Source of the DNA: Neolentinus lepideus HHB14362 ss-1
Taxonomy: Eukaryota > Basidiomycota > Agaricomycetes > Gloeophyllales > Gloeophyllaceae
Direction of reading: 5' to 3'
NCBI GenBank assembly: GCA_001632425.1
Contig: KV425672.1
Coordinates: forward strand, 1-57,609
Length of the DNA: 57,609 nucleotides
A model generated the notes under the pieces. That model made no database searches. It was not told the origin of the DNA and saw nothing but the letters and a program-made list of their open reading frames with translations. Below are positions 46,277 to 57,430 of the stretch, piece after piece (the stretch's first letter is position 1; each line of letters starts with the position of its first letter). Made by a program: the position numbers and the translations under genes.

Positions 46277-47793
46277 ATGACCTCTACTGGGCTCTCTCGG
46301 CGACGCATACCTACTCAAGCTTCCTCTTCTACGACGGTCGACGATGACGACTCGCGGGCGTCTTCCGCGAACGGCTCGACAACGCATGTGACCGCAGCGC
46401 TCGGGAATGGGGGAAGTGCATTCCAGGGCGGGAGCAAGATTGCATATGACCCGCGGGATCTGGATAGAGATAACGAGGAGAGTAAAGCAGGCGGGAAGAT
46501 GCCCCGGCTCACGCTCATGGAGGAGGTGCTATTGCTTGGACTAAAGGATAAACAGGTAAGCTGACCTCTGCTCCGTCATCTTGCTCCACTGTACATTCTC
46601 ATAAAACTGTGCTAATCGTACGGCTTTACGGGAGTGAGCAAATCGAAGTGCGGTGTTACTTCTTGAATTTATTTTACTCGTAATTCAGTGTAAAGGGTCT
46701 AACCGAACTTCACGCGCAGGGATATCTTTCATTTTGGAATGATAACATATCGTATGCCCTCAGAGGATGCATCTTAATAGAGCTCGCATTACGTCGTCGA
46801 ATTGCTGTTGTCAAAGACCCTAACCGTCGACGCATTCCCATACCAGAACGGCTAGTGGAGGTGGTGGATGACCGACAGACGGGGGAGACAATCCTCGACG
46901 AAACACTACGAATGATGAAGGGGCAGCAGCAGGAAAAGATAGGGATAAACAGTTGGATTGATCTGTTAAGCGGTGAGTAGCCTGCGCACGAGGTGCGAGC
47001 ATTCGCGGGAACGATCAGACATCTCGTCAGGTCCTGTCCCGCAGCCGCTTCTCTATCCATCCATGTTCCGCTTGTTCTATGGGCGATAACTATCTTTTAC
47101 TTGTCCCTCTTCTTGACTCGGACTCATCTTCTCACTCCACATCATGCTTTCCCTCTGACATCCAGGCTGAAGTTGTCACTGCTCACAGGCGAAACATGGA
47201 ATGTAATGAAAATCGGCTTTCAGCTGAAGCAAGTCCGGGAACGGCTTGCCAAAGGGCTCGTCGATAAGGGCGTTCTGCGCACCGAGAAGCGCAACTTCCT
47301 CCTGTTCGACATGGCCACGCACCCCGTTGCGGACGTGCGCACCAAAGACGGCATCATCGCGCGTGTCGTGTCGCTCCTCACGGCGACAACATCTACTGTG
47401 CCTCCGCAGGCGCTCGACAAGGAGGGCACGCAGTGCCGTGCGATGCGCGTGGTGTGCCTCGTCTGCGCAGCGTACGCTGCCAGTGTCCTCGACAATGCAT
47501 TCGGTAGGCTCACGTACGAGGATCGCGAGGCGGCATTCCAGCGATGCGACGAGATTCTCGCCGAGTTCGCGTGCTGGCCATTTGGGAGCGGCACTGGCTC
47601 CTCGACACCCGGAACGAGAAGGCGGGAAGCGTCGAGGATCGGAATGGGCAGCGTGGGCAGCGTGAGCGGGCGTGAGGCCGTGCTTGGGCTACTCCAGGAG
47701 GTGAAGAAGGAGGCAGTAGGCGAGGAGGATCTTGGTTTTGAGCTTATCGCTGGGGTGCTGGAAGTGCTGTCGAAGCTGGATTCCCTGTTGTAA
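46277..47793 (+). CDS. VPS74: Golgi phosphoprotein 3 / Vps74 (378 aa)
   Basis: Exons 46277-46555, 46720-46972 and 47189-47793, GT-AG and phase-consistent. The start [14 protein letters not shown] gives an N-terminal basic, Ser-rich tail like other GPP34 proteins. The GPP34 domain runs from [21 protein letters not shown] through [62 protein letters not shown] and MATHPVAD to the end ([17 protein letters not shown]). WNDN and the Arg residues correspond to the PI4P-binding surface. The protein binds PI4P on Golgi membranes and the tails of glycosyltransferases to keep them in the Golgi. It is slightly longer than yeast Vps74, mainly by a Ser/Gly loop ([13 protein letters not shown]) in the C-terminal part. 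Confidence 0.95.
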
Positions 47794-48505
47794 GGTTCGG
47801 GTCTGTCCCGCCACCCTGCCGCGTGTTTGGTCTTCGTATGTGTTGTCTAGCTTTATTGGTTCGAGTTCTTAATATATTTATTCTTCGGAAGGATGGTACA
47901 TACACGTATGTTCTACACGAGGCGGTGGTGTTCGTGCAAGCGTCAGATCCGGTGGGTATGTAGTGCCACTGACGCTGATTGCGTGCACCCTGTTTGCGAC
48001 TTGGATGTGATGCATTTGCGTGGCGTCCTTGGCGGTTGCAAGCACAAGATCGATACCGCTGTGATTGCATTGTACGTTCTTACGTATTCTATCTTTGTCG
48101 CCAACACAACGGGCTCGATTCTTACGAAAAGCTTGTACTTCCCTGAATACAATTTCCCATGGGGTAACATGACCGTGCTTCTACCGCTCGCAGCAGACGG
48201 AGGCGGGGACCTGGTAGATACCCGGGACTACAAGTGGGACTGACGGCCGATGCCGTCGGAAACCTGTCTGGGCTCCAAGGTCGCCGAACGCCGACATCCC
48301 TTATTGTAACGGGTTTGCACATAAGCGGAATTAATTCCGTCGATATGTTGCGGCATTGTTGCTAGTCGATGCGTTCGCGAGAGAACCTTCTCGCCTTGTT
48401 CTCACCGTTCTTAAGGTTCTGTGGCGTGAGGCCCCACTGAACTTGCCCTTCCATCTCTCCTGAGGAGACGCTCTTTGTATTCTGTTTATTTAACGTCTTT
48501 AAGCT
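47794..48505. other. Spacer between VPS74 and the G-alpha gene
   Basis: Contains a 116-aa ATG-started frame (47893-48243, MVHTRMFYTRRWCSC) with one possible hydrophobic segment (TAVIALYVLTYSIFVA). It overlaps the probable VPS74 3' UTR. I would not call it a gene without transcript data. Confidence 0.35.
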
Positions 48506-50444
48506 ATGGGCAGGCTCTCGATCGAGAATGACCCCTTTGCCTGCATGACTGTACCTCCGACAAACGAGACATGGGAGCAGAAGATGGCAAGGGAGAGGTG
48601 TGAGGCAGAGGCACAGCAAGTATCGGATGAGATCGACCAGAAGCTTAGAAGCGAGCGTGCGGCGTTGAAGAAGAATAAGAAATCGGTCAAGGTTCTACTG
48701 CTGGGACAGGCAGAGAGCGGTCAGTCATCAGTTGTATTTCATCTCCTTCCGTTTGAACCCTGTATTTCTGTCCGTGTCCTCACTTTGATCTTAATATAGG
48801 CAAGTCCACGACGCTGAAGAGTATGTTTTGCGTCCTCGAGGCTCGTGCATGGGAATGTATGCTGAAACATACCTCCCACTCCACAGATTTCCAGCTTGCT
48901 TATGCGCGGGAAGCATGGCAGGAGGAACGCGCGTCTTGGAGAGCAGTCATCCAGCTCAACCTTATCCGATCTGTCCGCACGGTCTTCGACGCTGTCCTCC
49001 AGGAAATGTCCGGCAACACGCTCTCGTGCGATTCGGACGACGACGAGTTCGCGAACCCGACTGCGCGTTCACCATTCCAGTTCACGGAAAAGCACCAGCT
49101 GCTCAGGTTCCGGCTGATGCCACTGCGACGCGTCGAGGCTGATCTCAAGCGGCGCTTGGGCGCAGCGAGCGAGGAAGCCACTGCTTCTTTGTCTCCCATG
49201 ACCACTCCTCCTTTGGAAGAGCCGGACCGAGTCGCGTCACCTCGCCCATTTGAAGTTTCTGTAAGGTCTTGGAAGGATGCCTTTGAAATGCACTGTCGAT
49301 CGCCTAAAACATCGAGTATTGGCCATAGTTCGCTTGAATCTGATGACGCCACAGATGTTATTGCTGAGTGTAGAGAAGACATTAAAGCCTTATGGGAAGA
49401 TCATATTGTGAAGCAGGTCCTGAAGAGGCGGAAAGTTAGAGTTGAGGAATCTGCTGGGTTGTACGAAGGGGTCTTCTGTCGTGTGATTCTTATTTCATCT
49501 CACATCCCTGTTCGCAGCTTCTTGAACGACATCGATCGTATCGCTGTCCACTCGTATAACCCCACAGATGAGGATGTTATGCGCGCACGCCTTCGTACGG
49601 TAGGTATTCAGGAGCACCATATGACTCTTGACGAGGGTGAGTCCCGAGTCAGCCGTTCGTATCTTGCACCTTTATCGATGTGTTTCCTCCACCTCTAACC
49701 CTTTCATTGCTTCTAAAGGACCCGAATTCGGCCGGGACTGGATCATTTATGATGTAGGCGGGTGCCGTACGCAGGTTCGTATATTTCTCAGTCACTCCAC
49801 TCGCTATCTAATCTGCTGTATTCGTGCATAGCGTGCAGCATGGGTACCGTACTTCGAGGACGTCAACGCCATAATCTTCTTAGCGCCCGTGTCCTGCTTC
49901 AACGAGCGCCTCACAGAGGACCCGCGCGTCAACCGCCTCGAAGACACCTTCATGCTATGGAAGTCGCTCGCCTCGTCGCCGCTCCTAGCCGGCGTCGCTA
50001 TCGTCCTCTTCATGAACAAGTGTGACCTGCTCGAGCTGAAGATCAAGCAGGGTATCTCGGTGAAGAAGTACATGCCCAGCTATGGCGAACGGGAAAATAG
50101 TGCTCGCCAAGTATTGAAATGTGTGCATAGGGTCGATGATAAGGGATGGTCGCTGACCTGATGCTTAGATCTGCGCGGGAAGTTCAAGGAGATGCTCAAG
50201 CAGCATTCGCCCCGTCCCCGTCCTTTCTATGCACACGCCACGTCGGTTGTTGTACGTCTGTCCTCTAGGTTATCCTGCCTGTATCTAATGCATTGTCCTA
50301 TCGTCCAGGATACCAAGGCTACTGCAGTCACACTGACATCCGGTAGGTACCCCATGTTTCGTCCTTCCATTCCGTACTTACGTCTCTACAGTGAGGGACG
50401 CAATCCTACGTGACCACCTCAAGGAGGCGGAATTCGTAGTCTAA
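48506..50444 (+). CDS. Heterotrimeric G-protein alpha subunit, divergent basidiomycete type (480 aa)
   Basis: Nine exons: 48506-48719, 48800-48820, 48887-49460, 49518-49636, 49719-49774, 49832-50120, 50169-50251, 50309-50342 and 50392-50444. The P-loop GQAESGKST (67-75) is split by intron 1; exon 2 is only 21 nt. Next come NFQLAYAREAW, a long Asp/Ser insertion in the helical domain (CDSDDDEF, then SLSPMTTPPLEEPD), ESAGFFLNDIDRIA, switch I ARLRTVGIQEH with the Arg finger kept, and switch II YDVGGCRTQRAAWVPYF. NKCD is the guanine-specificity motif and the end is LRDHLKEAEFVV. Switch II has Cys where G-alpha proteins normally have the catalytic Gln (DVGGQ). The N-terminus MGRLSI lacks the MGCxxS lipidation pattern. 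The role is signalling at the plasma membrane. Length is above the usual 350 aa because of the insertion. Confidence 0.92.
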
Positions 50445-50731
50445 CCTCGGTATTCCCGAGCCCTTCACATTCGCTGTTCGCAAAATTATCTCTACAATGC
50501 TTCTAATCTACCCTACACGCGTGCCCAGCCATATTTATTGCCATGTACTGTAACGATAGTCTTGTTCCTCCAGGTCTCATGCTGCGCATGGGTAGAGGTT
50601 CCAGTAATGAATTGATTCCACACCACTAAGTGTATGTATGCGATGGATAAGATACAAATTCAAAATCTTGCATTTCTAGTAGTACTGTCTCACTAAGATC
50701 ACGCCACACACTTGGATACGATGGGGATAAG

Positions 50732-53319
50732 TCATAGTGGTGCCCACCCCTCTCCCGCAGGCCACTTGAGATTATCTCGCTCTCCAAAATCAGCGCGAAG
50801 CCGTCTTCTATCACCGTCACCGCCATCAAGGCTCTCTTCGCCCGACTCGAGCGCATTATCGACGTCGACGTCCGCACCGTCCATGAGGGCTTCCTCCCCC
50901 TCCTTCCGCGAGTGCCCAGGATAGCTCACGAAACCGCGTCGGCTCATGCCCGCCTCAGCCTTGTATCGCACCGCGCCCGCGCGGTCCTGGAAGCGCGACA
51001 GCGTGCGCTGAAAATTCGCGTTGTGGGACGAGAGGGAGAGGTGCCGGGACAAGGATGACGAAGGGAAGGTGGGCGTTGGAGATGGGTGCTGGTAATCCTT
51101 GTCCCCATTCGCGGGCCCGATGCTGGTGCCGACGAACTGCACGCTATCCGGGCGCCTGCGGCGGGGCGGAGGTAGAGGGGGCGGCGAGGGGTGGTGCATC
51201 GACTTGGAGCGGCCAACGCGCGGCATGCCGCTGCCTGTCGTCGGCGAGTTGGGCGGGGAAAGGTCGAAGACGTTCGAGAGGGACGCAGGGGGCTTGCGGT
51301 CGGGGTGTGTGGGTGGTGGCGGCTTTGGTGTAGACGGGGTGTACTCCTCCTTTGATGGAACGCCAAGCACATCTCTCTCTGGAGAGCACGAGGGGGACCT
51401 GTGAGAGGGTCTCGATTGCGTGTAAGGAGAATGTGCCGCTGCTTCTTCGGTAAGACCTAGGGTGCCAAACGGGTTCGTGTTCACAGAAGCATTCGCCACC
51501 TGCTCGAATGATCTCATCGAGCCGATCGAACTCTGCGGGCTGGCTCTACGCCTAGGTCTCGCAGGGAGTACAGGCTTGGTATCCGCGCCGGAGCCTGAAG
51601 ATAATGACGAAGAACTCGCGGCCTGGGTTTCGTTGGGCCTATGGTTGGGGTGGTGCATGCCCTTTGCGGGACTAAAGCTCCGCGAGCGGGAAGTGCCGGC
51701 TGTGGAGGTGGTGCTGCTTTTAACAACCTCGAGGATTCTTTCTTTCCCTAGCCTTTCTTCCATCGCCCTGACCGTCTGACCGACCTTGCTCGCCTCGAGG
51801 GACTGGCGCATCAAGGGGGTCACGGCGTGCGCGACCTTCGTCGCCCCTGTAGAAGACGTTGGCGCAGAGGCTGCAGGTTTCAGGACGGTAGATTGGGCCG
51901 AGCTCGTCGAGGAACCCGTGGGAGAGACAACGAGGCTGGCGTGTCGCGGCGGGAGGAGAGGCGGCGGTTTGCGGGGCGGCAGCGGAGGAATATTATCCAG
52001 CTTGGGCGGAACGTCGTCGGCAGTGCCACTCGCACTTTTTAACCTGCGCGTTAAGAACGGGTTGTTTGGTTTCAGAGGAACGGGAGGTGGTGGAGGACGG
52101 GTATCGGGATGCTGTGGCGGGCGGATTTGGGATTCTGAGGATTTTCGGCGGGTATGGGGTATACCTGGTGAAGGTGAGTCAGAGGATTGAGACGCATCGG
52201 AGGCGCGGCGGAAGGGGCCGGGGCGTGTGCGTTGGAGGGGTGTCTGGGGGCGGGAGGTGCGAGTGTCAGGGTATGCTGAAAAACCGGAGGTGAGTACTGG
52301 TCAATCTGAGCGATGAAGGGGAGCAGAGAGGGTAGCGAAGGAGGAAAATGATGGACAGAGGCCGGATGATAGTAGGTGCACGTGAGACTTGAGGTAAGCC
52401 ATCCTACCGCACATCTGCCTCAGTCTGTAGCCAGTACGACGGGCACCCGCCACCGACTCGCGGAGAATCTGAGAAGCCACTACATCTGACATCTTACAGC
52501 CTCACTCGTGAACAGGCCAGGCAGCGTCCGGTCTTTGTCGCCGAGGACAGCCTAGGATGGCGCATCGGATATGCACTCTCCCCGCCGCTAGTACCAGCGA
52601 CACGGTATTTAACGAAAGCACATGGTTCAAGCACCGACTGTACTTTCGTGAAATGCCAACAGGGCTGTGGAGCGTCGAGGAGATGGTGCGCCTTGTTCCT
52701 TAAAGGCTCCGAGAGATGACGACGTCCGCTGCCCGCTGACTGGTCTCCCGTCGCGGCCGGAACACAAAAGCTACCACAGTCCTGACAAGACAGGCGTGTA
52801 GCAGGTAGACAAAAAAAGTCGCGGAGCGTAGGGCGGATCAGCAACACGGACTGGTTTGATAATCTCGACAGAAGACTTGGGCGCGCGGTGTGGGATGAAG
52901 CACAACCCATCAAGAAGTTTCTCACCTTGAATAAAGACGAGGCTGCGATCGACAGTCTTCCCGGCGCGTGCGTGGGTGATGAGACGCAAGACCGCGAAGA
53001 ACTGGCCTCCAGTCAGTGCGTCTCCGGGCGTGACGCTGGCATGGAAGAACTTGAGGATCTGCACACCGCTCGCATCAGTTGCAACACAGCATCACCTGGA
53101 TAGACTCACCGAATCCACATCCCCTACTGATAGCTCCGGGTAGCGTCCTCTCAGCCACGCTCGCAGCTCTCGAACGCCGACGGAGATACGTTCATAGTAA
53201 GAGTCGTCATGCAGGGTCTGCGGATCGTCTTGGGCGTCAATAAGATCGTTAAGGCATGAGGTGTACGATTTGTATTCGGCGTCGTTCAGCGCGGAGACGT
53301 GCAGGATTAGCGGGCGCAT
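50732..53319 (-). CDS. EH-like, proline-rich protein with NPF motifs (628 aa)
   Basis: Exons on the minus strand are 53319-53110, 53058-52926 and 52275-50732. The N-terminal 115 residues (LNDAEYKSYTSCLNDLIDA, then LRAWLRGRYPELSVGDVDS, ILKFFHASVTPGDALTGGQF, FAVLRLITHA) have the two-helix, DALTGGQFFAVLRL layout of an EH/EF-hand-like domain, with a weak match. The rest is disordered, rich in Pro, Ser and Arg, with PPPPPVP and PPLPPRKPPPLLPP SH3-type ligands. It has two NPF tripeptides (NNPFL near residue 186 and NTNPFG near 382), which typically bind EH domains. A short coiled segment lies near MRQSLEASKVGQTVRAMEER. An adaptor in endocytosis or the actin cortex is an inference. Intron 2 is about 650 nt, far longer than others here. 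The 5' start is uncertain; an upstream exon is possible. Confidence 0.7.
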
Positions 53320-55205
53320 GGGGGTCTGACTGTAGTAAAGTATCGCTGGTAGGTTCACTGACATCAACACACGCTCACGTGGCTCTGCACAGCTTGCTCG
53401 GTGCCTATGCGAACTCTAAATTCGCACTCTTCTTGCACTCTTCTTTCCAACTGCCCTTCTTCGTCGAGCCACTTACTCTCTCTGTCAGGACTATCGTAAC
53501 CAACCAATATATATTGGTCGCTGACCATCAACAGATCCAGTCGAGAAATTCGCTGCAGCTGCGCTGTTCTGGGCTGTCGGTAGACTCGGATCAAGCCTGC
53601 AATACTGCTGACATAGCGGCCCAGTGCTCCAACTAGCCGCGAAATCGGCGTCACAAACAAGGGAGAACAGGGTTTAAAAACGATACTAGCCGAATGAACG
53701 CTCGACTGACGCAGCGAGCTGGCGGCGCAGATCGTTTGACTTTGGCGAGGGATGGATTCGGTGGTTCGTAGATAATCAATTGCGTGTCCAGTGCACAAAC
53801 TAGCTCGTACGTCTGGATCGTTGCTGGCGAGGACACTCGTAAGTCAGCTTGAGGTTTTGCCCACCCCATTCACGTTTATTTGTTTAGGAGCCCATAAGGT
53901 GGAGCACTTCTGATGATCGATGACAGGTAACCCTCCGATTTGGTGCGCGACATGCGACGAGACAGACTTCCACTGTCAGGTCTTTCTTTTCAGCCTCTTT
54001 GTCTTGTCCGTCGACTCCTGATGATCCACGACCATGATCACGGAACACTCCCACTGAATCACGCTCGCTAGTCACTGCACACTCTGCCGTCTATCTCACC
54101 AACTCGCGTCTTCCTTTCAAATTTCGGCTAGGCTTCCCAGATCACGGTTATCATTCATCTCCACAAAGGCACAAAGGCAAGGATGGATCGCCGTACATAC
54201 GCTCATCCCGGTCGGCGTCGTGCTCGAGTTCATCTCTCCATTTGTGTCATTCTTGGAAGCTCACACCCTCCCCGCGGAACACGCTTCACTCCAGGACGGC
54301 TGTCTACGTGATCGCACTTTGCAACTCCATCGAGTAAGAGGCCGGCACCGTAGAGTTAATCTCTAAGGCGGCGGTTTCGGAGCAGGAGCGTTCGTTCATC
54401 ACGCCCAACGAGACAGAGAGGAACGTAACGCACTTTCCATGAGATACTCAAGGTGTCGTCAAACCGTTCATGTCCTTGATTACTGCTGTGCCTCGACTCG
54501 TCCACAAGCGGTTGATTCTGAGGTATGAAACACGACCCCATCTCCCGCCGGCTTGTCTATCACCCATCGAGGGTACGTTGACAAGGAGTATTGGATATTA
54601 ACCTCTCGATTTTATGTGCAATCTTGTAAGCTACAAGCACTTCGGATATCCTATCTACCTCGCAATCACGCGATGCATGAGATCTTGAGAGTGCGTCCGC
54701 GGCGACTGCAGGCCTCGCGGGCCACTCATCATTCGAAGTGGTATTGCATTTGATCGCATACTAATAAGTCTTCCAGCCGCGTATGCACCCAGTCACAAGA
54801 ACATTCTTAACTACAGTTTGTGTGCAGCTGCACCGTCACCTTATTGCGCGGTCGAGCGTAGTCATTCTCAATTATTTATTTCCAGCCTTTTTTTATTCGA
54901 CTTGTCTGAAAACACCGGTTCCAGCGGCAGTTCCCACGCTTCGCCACCTGATATTGTGCAAGGCGTGTGCGTTCGCTACTGGCTAGCTTTCGTGGACGTT
55001 CCCGCCGTGCACACTGTCGGGATTTCCAGTGTTCACGGCGGGATAGGTCTATGTAATATGCCTTCTGGACCGCGTTCTATGACGACGAGCGCGGTCGACT
55101 CGCCGTCTGCTGGATGTATATCAGCGACAGCATGAAGGGTTGATTGATTGAGGAAGACAGACTGGGCTGAGGAACAGGAAGAAAACGGTGGGTTAATCCT
55201 CATCT
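53320..55205. other. Region without a supported gene
   Basis: A minus-strand frame near 53364-53530 (MVSDQYILVGYDSPDRESKW) could be an extra exon, but no donor gives the phase needed to join the gene at 53319. The imperfect hairpin CCCGCCGTGCACACT (55001-55015) / AGTGTTCACGGCGGG (55028-55042) has 14 of 15 bases paired and a 12-nt loop. Confidence 0.4.
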
Positions 55206-55463
55206 AGCGGAACTTTCGGACGCGGGAGCGCGTCCTTACTCCCACACAACAACCGCGTCCTCGCCCGTTCGGGTCACGAAGACCCGCATCCCTCGGTTAC
55301 CGCGAGCTTCCCGTGGTTGCCACGAGCCCGCGTCCTGCAGCGGTCGACCCGCGGCCCCCTCGCCCGCCCGCTTCCTCGCTCTGATGCTCATACCCCGCGT
55401 CCTCATCCCACGCCCGCATCCTCCTCCCACACCGGCTACCGCGCTCTGTCGCTCGCACCCTGC
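55206..55463. repeat. GC-rich direct repeat, copy 1
   Basis: About 258 bp nearly identical to 56745-57011, beginning AGCGGAACTTTCGGACGCG and ending GCTCGCACCCTGC. It contains the inverted repeat CGGGTC-ACGAA-GACCCG. Copy 2 has an extra ACCGAAAC-type insert and a few substitutions. Confidence 0.9.
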
Positions 55464-56744
55464 ATCCTCCTCCGCCATGTCCGCCGTCGTCGCCACGTTC
55501 GCGCTGTGGCGCGCATTCCCACGCCGTGCACTCGACATTGTCCTCGTCATCTCACACTCTGACATTCACGCGCGATTTATCGCGGTGACTGTTGCTTTAG
55601 CTCAGTCCTCTGGTCTTTTCTCTTGGTCTATGCTTTAGGTCTGACTCTCGGCTCACCGCAGACACCACCAATGCCATCAAGTCTGAAAGTTGGGTCCAGG
55701 AGCAACGTCGTTGTGCACACCGTGAACACTGCCGTGTCCGTGGTTTCATTGAGGGGGTCAGATGAGAAATTTAGAAGGGTGCCTGAGTAGAGGAATGGGG
55801 TACAAGGTAAGCAAATATGTTCATTTTCAATGTTTTTATCATTTGATGCATGGGGCTACCATGCCCGCCGTGCAACTCGACGCCCGCGGGTTTCGGTCGC
55901 TCCAAATGTTTGTTTTACAGGTCTACTGCCTTCTGATAGGCAGTGGCTATTGTTTTCTGCCGCCCCAGCTGAACATACCCGCGCGAACGCCGCCGCCGCC
56001 TCCTCCATCCACTCCTGCCGCCCCTCGGAGCCGAGAACGTCAGCGCGTCCTCGGTTTTGAGGTTGCGTTCAACTTACCCGATGTCCAGGATGACGGCGAG
56101 ACTGGGGTTACGCAAAACGGTGGCCCCATTCTCGATTTATTTCATTTTTTGTGTTTTTTCGACCTCCTACCCTCTCCCTCTCCTACTCGTTCCCTGGGCC
56201 TCTTGTCTTTGTACTTGAGGCCATTCCTGGGTCATACGAGACCAAGGACGATGACGAGACACGCGTTGCATTTACGCGTTGCCTCGTCGTCGTGTTATTC
56301 AAGTTTTTGTTCCCATCCCCGTCCCCCGGTTGCGAAATTTGAAACGCTTCGCGTTCTAGATTTCGAGGTCGGGATTGGTGCTCGAAAAGGTGGCGAATAC
56401 AACGCCGTGAAAATCGCGCAAAAGCGCTCATTAGTTATTTTTTTTATGATTTCTTTTCTGTTTTTCTTCCTTTTCACCTCCTACCCACTTATCTCGTCCC
56501 CCAGGCCATCTGCCGCTGTGCAGATGGACATACCTTGGTCCTACGAGCTTCAGGACGATGACGAGACATGCGGAATGTCTGCGCGTTGTCTCGTCATCGA
56601 CTTGTGCTTGTTTTTCGACCTGGTCACCGCCTCTCCAGCCAGAGTCGGCCGCCGCTATCGAGACGACGCCTCCCCACCCCTCCGCTACCATCCACCACAC
56701 CCATACCGTTTCCCTCGGCCCTCTCCGACCACCTGGACCTATCG
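55464..56744. repeat. Interval between the direct repeats, with internal repeats
   Basis: A GATGACGAGAC motif and its surroundings recur at about 56090 (GATGACGGCGAGAC), 56249 and 56555, each followed by a T-rich stretch with TTTTTCGACCT or TTTTTGTTCCC. An open frame (from 55762) crosses the interval but its composition looks like random GC-rich sequence. No reverse transcriptase or transposase motif seen. Confidence 0.6.
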
Positions 56745-57011
56745 AGCGGAACTTTCGGACGCGCGGGCGCGTCCTTACTCCCACACAACAACCGCGTCCT
56801 CGCCCGTTCGGGTCACGAAGACCCGCATCCCTCGGTTACCGCGAGCTTCCCGTGGTTGCCGAGAGCCCGCGTCCTGCTACCGAAACAGCGGTCGACCCGC
56901 GGCCCCCTCCCCCGCCCGCTTCTTCGCCCTGATGCCCGTACCCCGCGTCCTCATCCCACGCCGGCATCCTCCTCCTACACTGGCTACCGCGCTCTGTCGC
57001 TCGCACCCCGC
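56745..57011. repeat. GC-rich direct repeat, copy 2
   Basis: Second copy of the element at 55206-55463, same orientation, 1.54 kb downstream. It contains a perfect palindrome GGACGCGC-GG-GCGCGTCC near its start (imperfect in copy 1) and the conserved CGGGTC-ACGAA-GACCCG hairpin. Confidence 0.9.
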
Positions 57012-57046
57012 TATGACGGTCAAACTGCACAAAACATAAAATGCCC

Positions 57047-57128
57047 CGGAAAGTAATGTATCAAGAGACATCTCTACCCCGGTAAGTTGTGTATTGAGCA
57101 ATATCTGAACCCCGGAAAGTTATGGGCC
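57047..57128. repeat. Three short CCCCGGAAAGTTATG-like repeats
   Basis: CCCCGGAAAGTAATG, CCCCGGTAAGTTGTG and CCCCGGAAAGTTATG recur about every 31-35 bp. Confidence 0.7.
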
Positions 57129-57186
57129 GGTCCAGGGACGCATCCCTAGGGGTCCCAGCCGAGACCCTACCCCGATCCCCGCGATC

Positions 57187-57430
57187 CCTGCACCCATCCC
57201 TACACCCATCTGTGCATCCCTACACCCATCCCTGCACCCATCCCTGCACCTATCTGCCCATCCCTACATCCATCCCTACGCCCATCTGCCCATCCCTACA
57301 CCCATCCCTACACCCATCTGCCCATCCATGCACCCATCCCTACACACAATCCCCACACCCTACACTACTGCCATCCCCACCACCATCCATCCATCCCTAC
57401 CTCCATCCCTACATACATACCTACCTAACA
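57187..57430. repeat. CCATCCCTACA-type tandem repeat
   Basis: About 240 bp of CATCCCTACACC / CATCTGCC units, pyrimidine-rich on the + strand. One frame is open and encodes a Pro/His/Ser repeat, but it is clearly simple-sequence DNA. Confidence 0.85.

Noticed and set aside
55206..57011. LTR retrotransposon
   Set aside because: The repeats do not start with TG or end with CA, no primer-binding site or reverse transcriptase/integrase motif is visible between them, and I see no target-site duplication.
55762..57039. 425-codon plus-strand frame across the direct-repeat interval
   Set aside because: Pro/Arg/Ser-rich translation of GC-rich repeats starting at a late ATG-like codon, with no domain and overlapping repeat copy 2 in more than one open frame.
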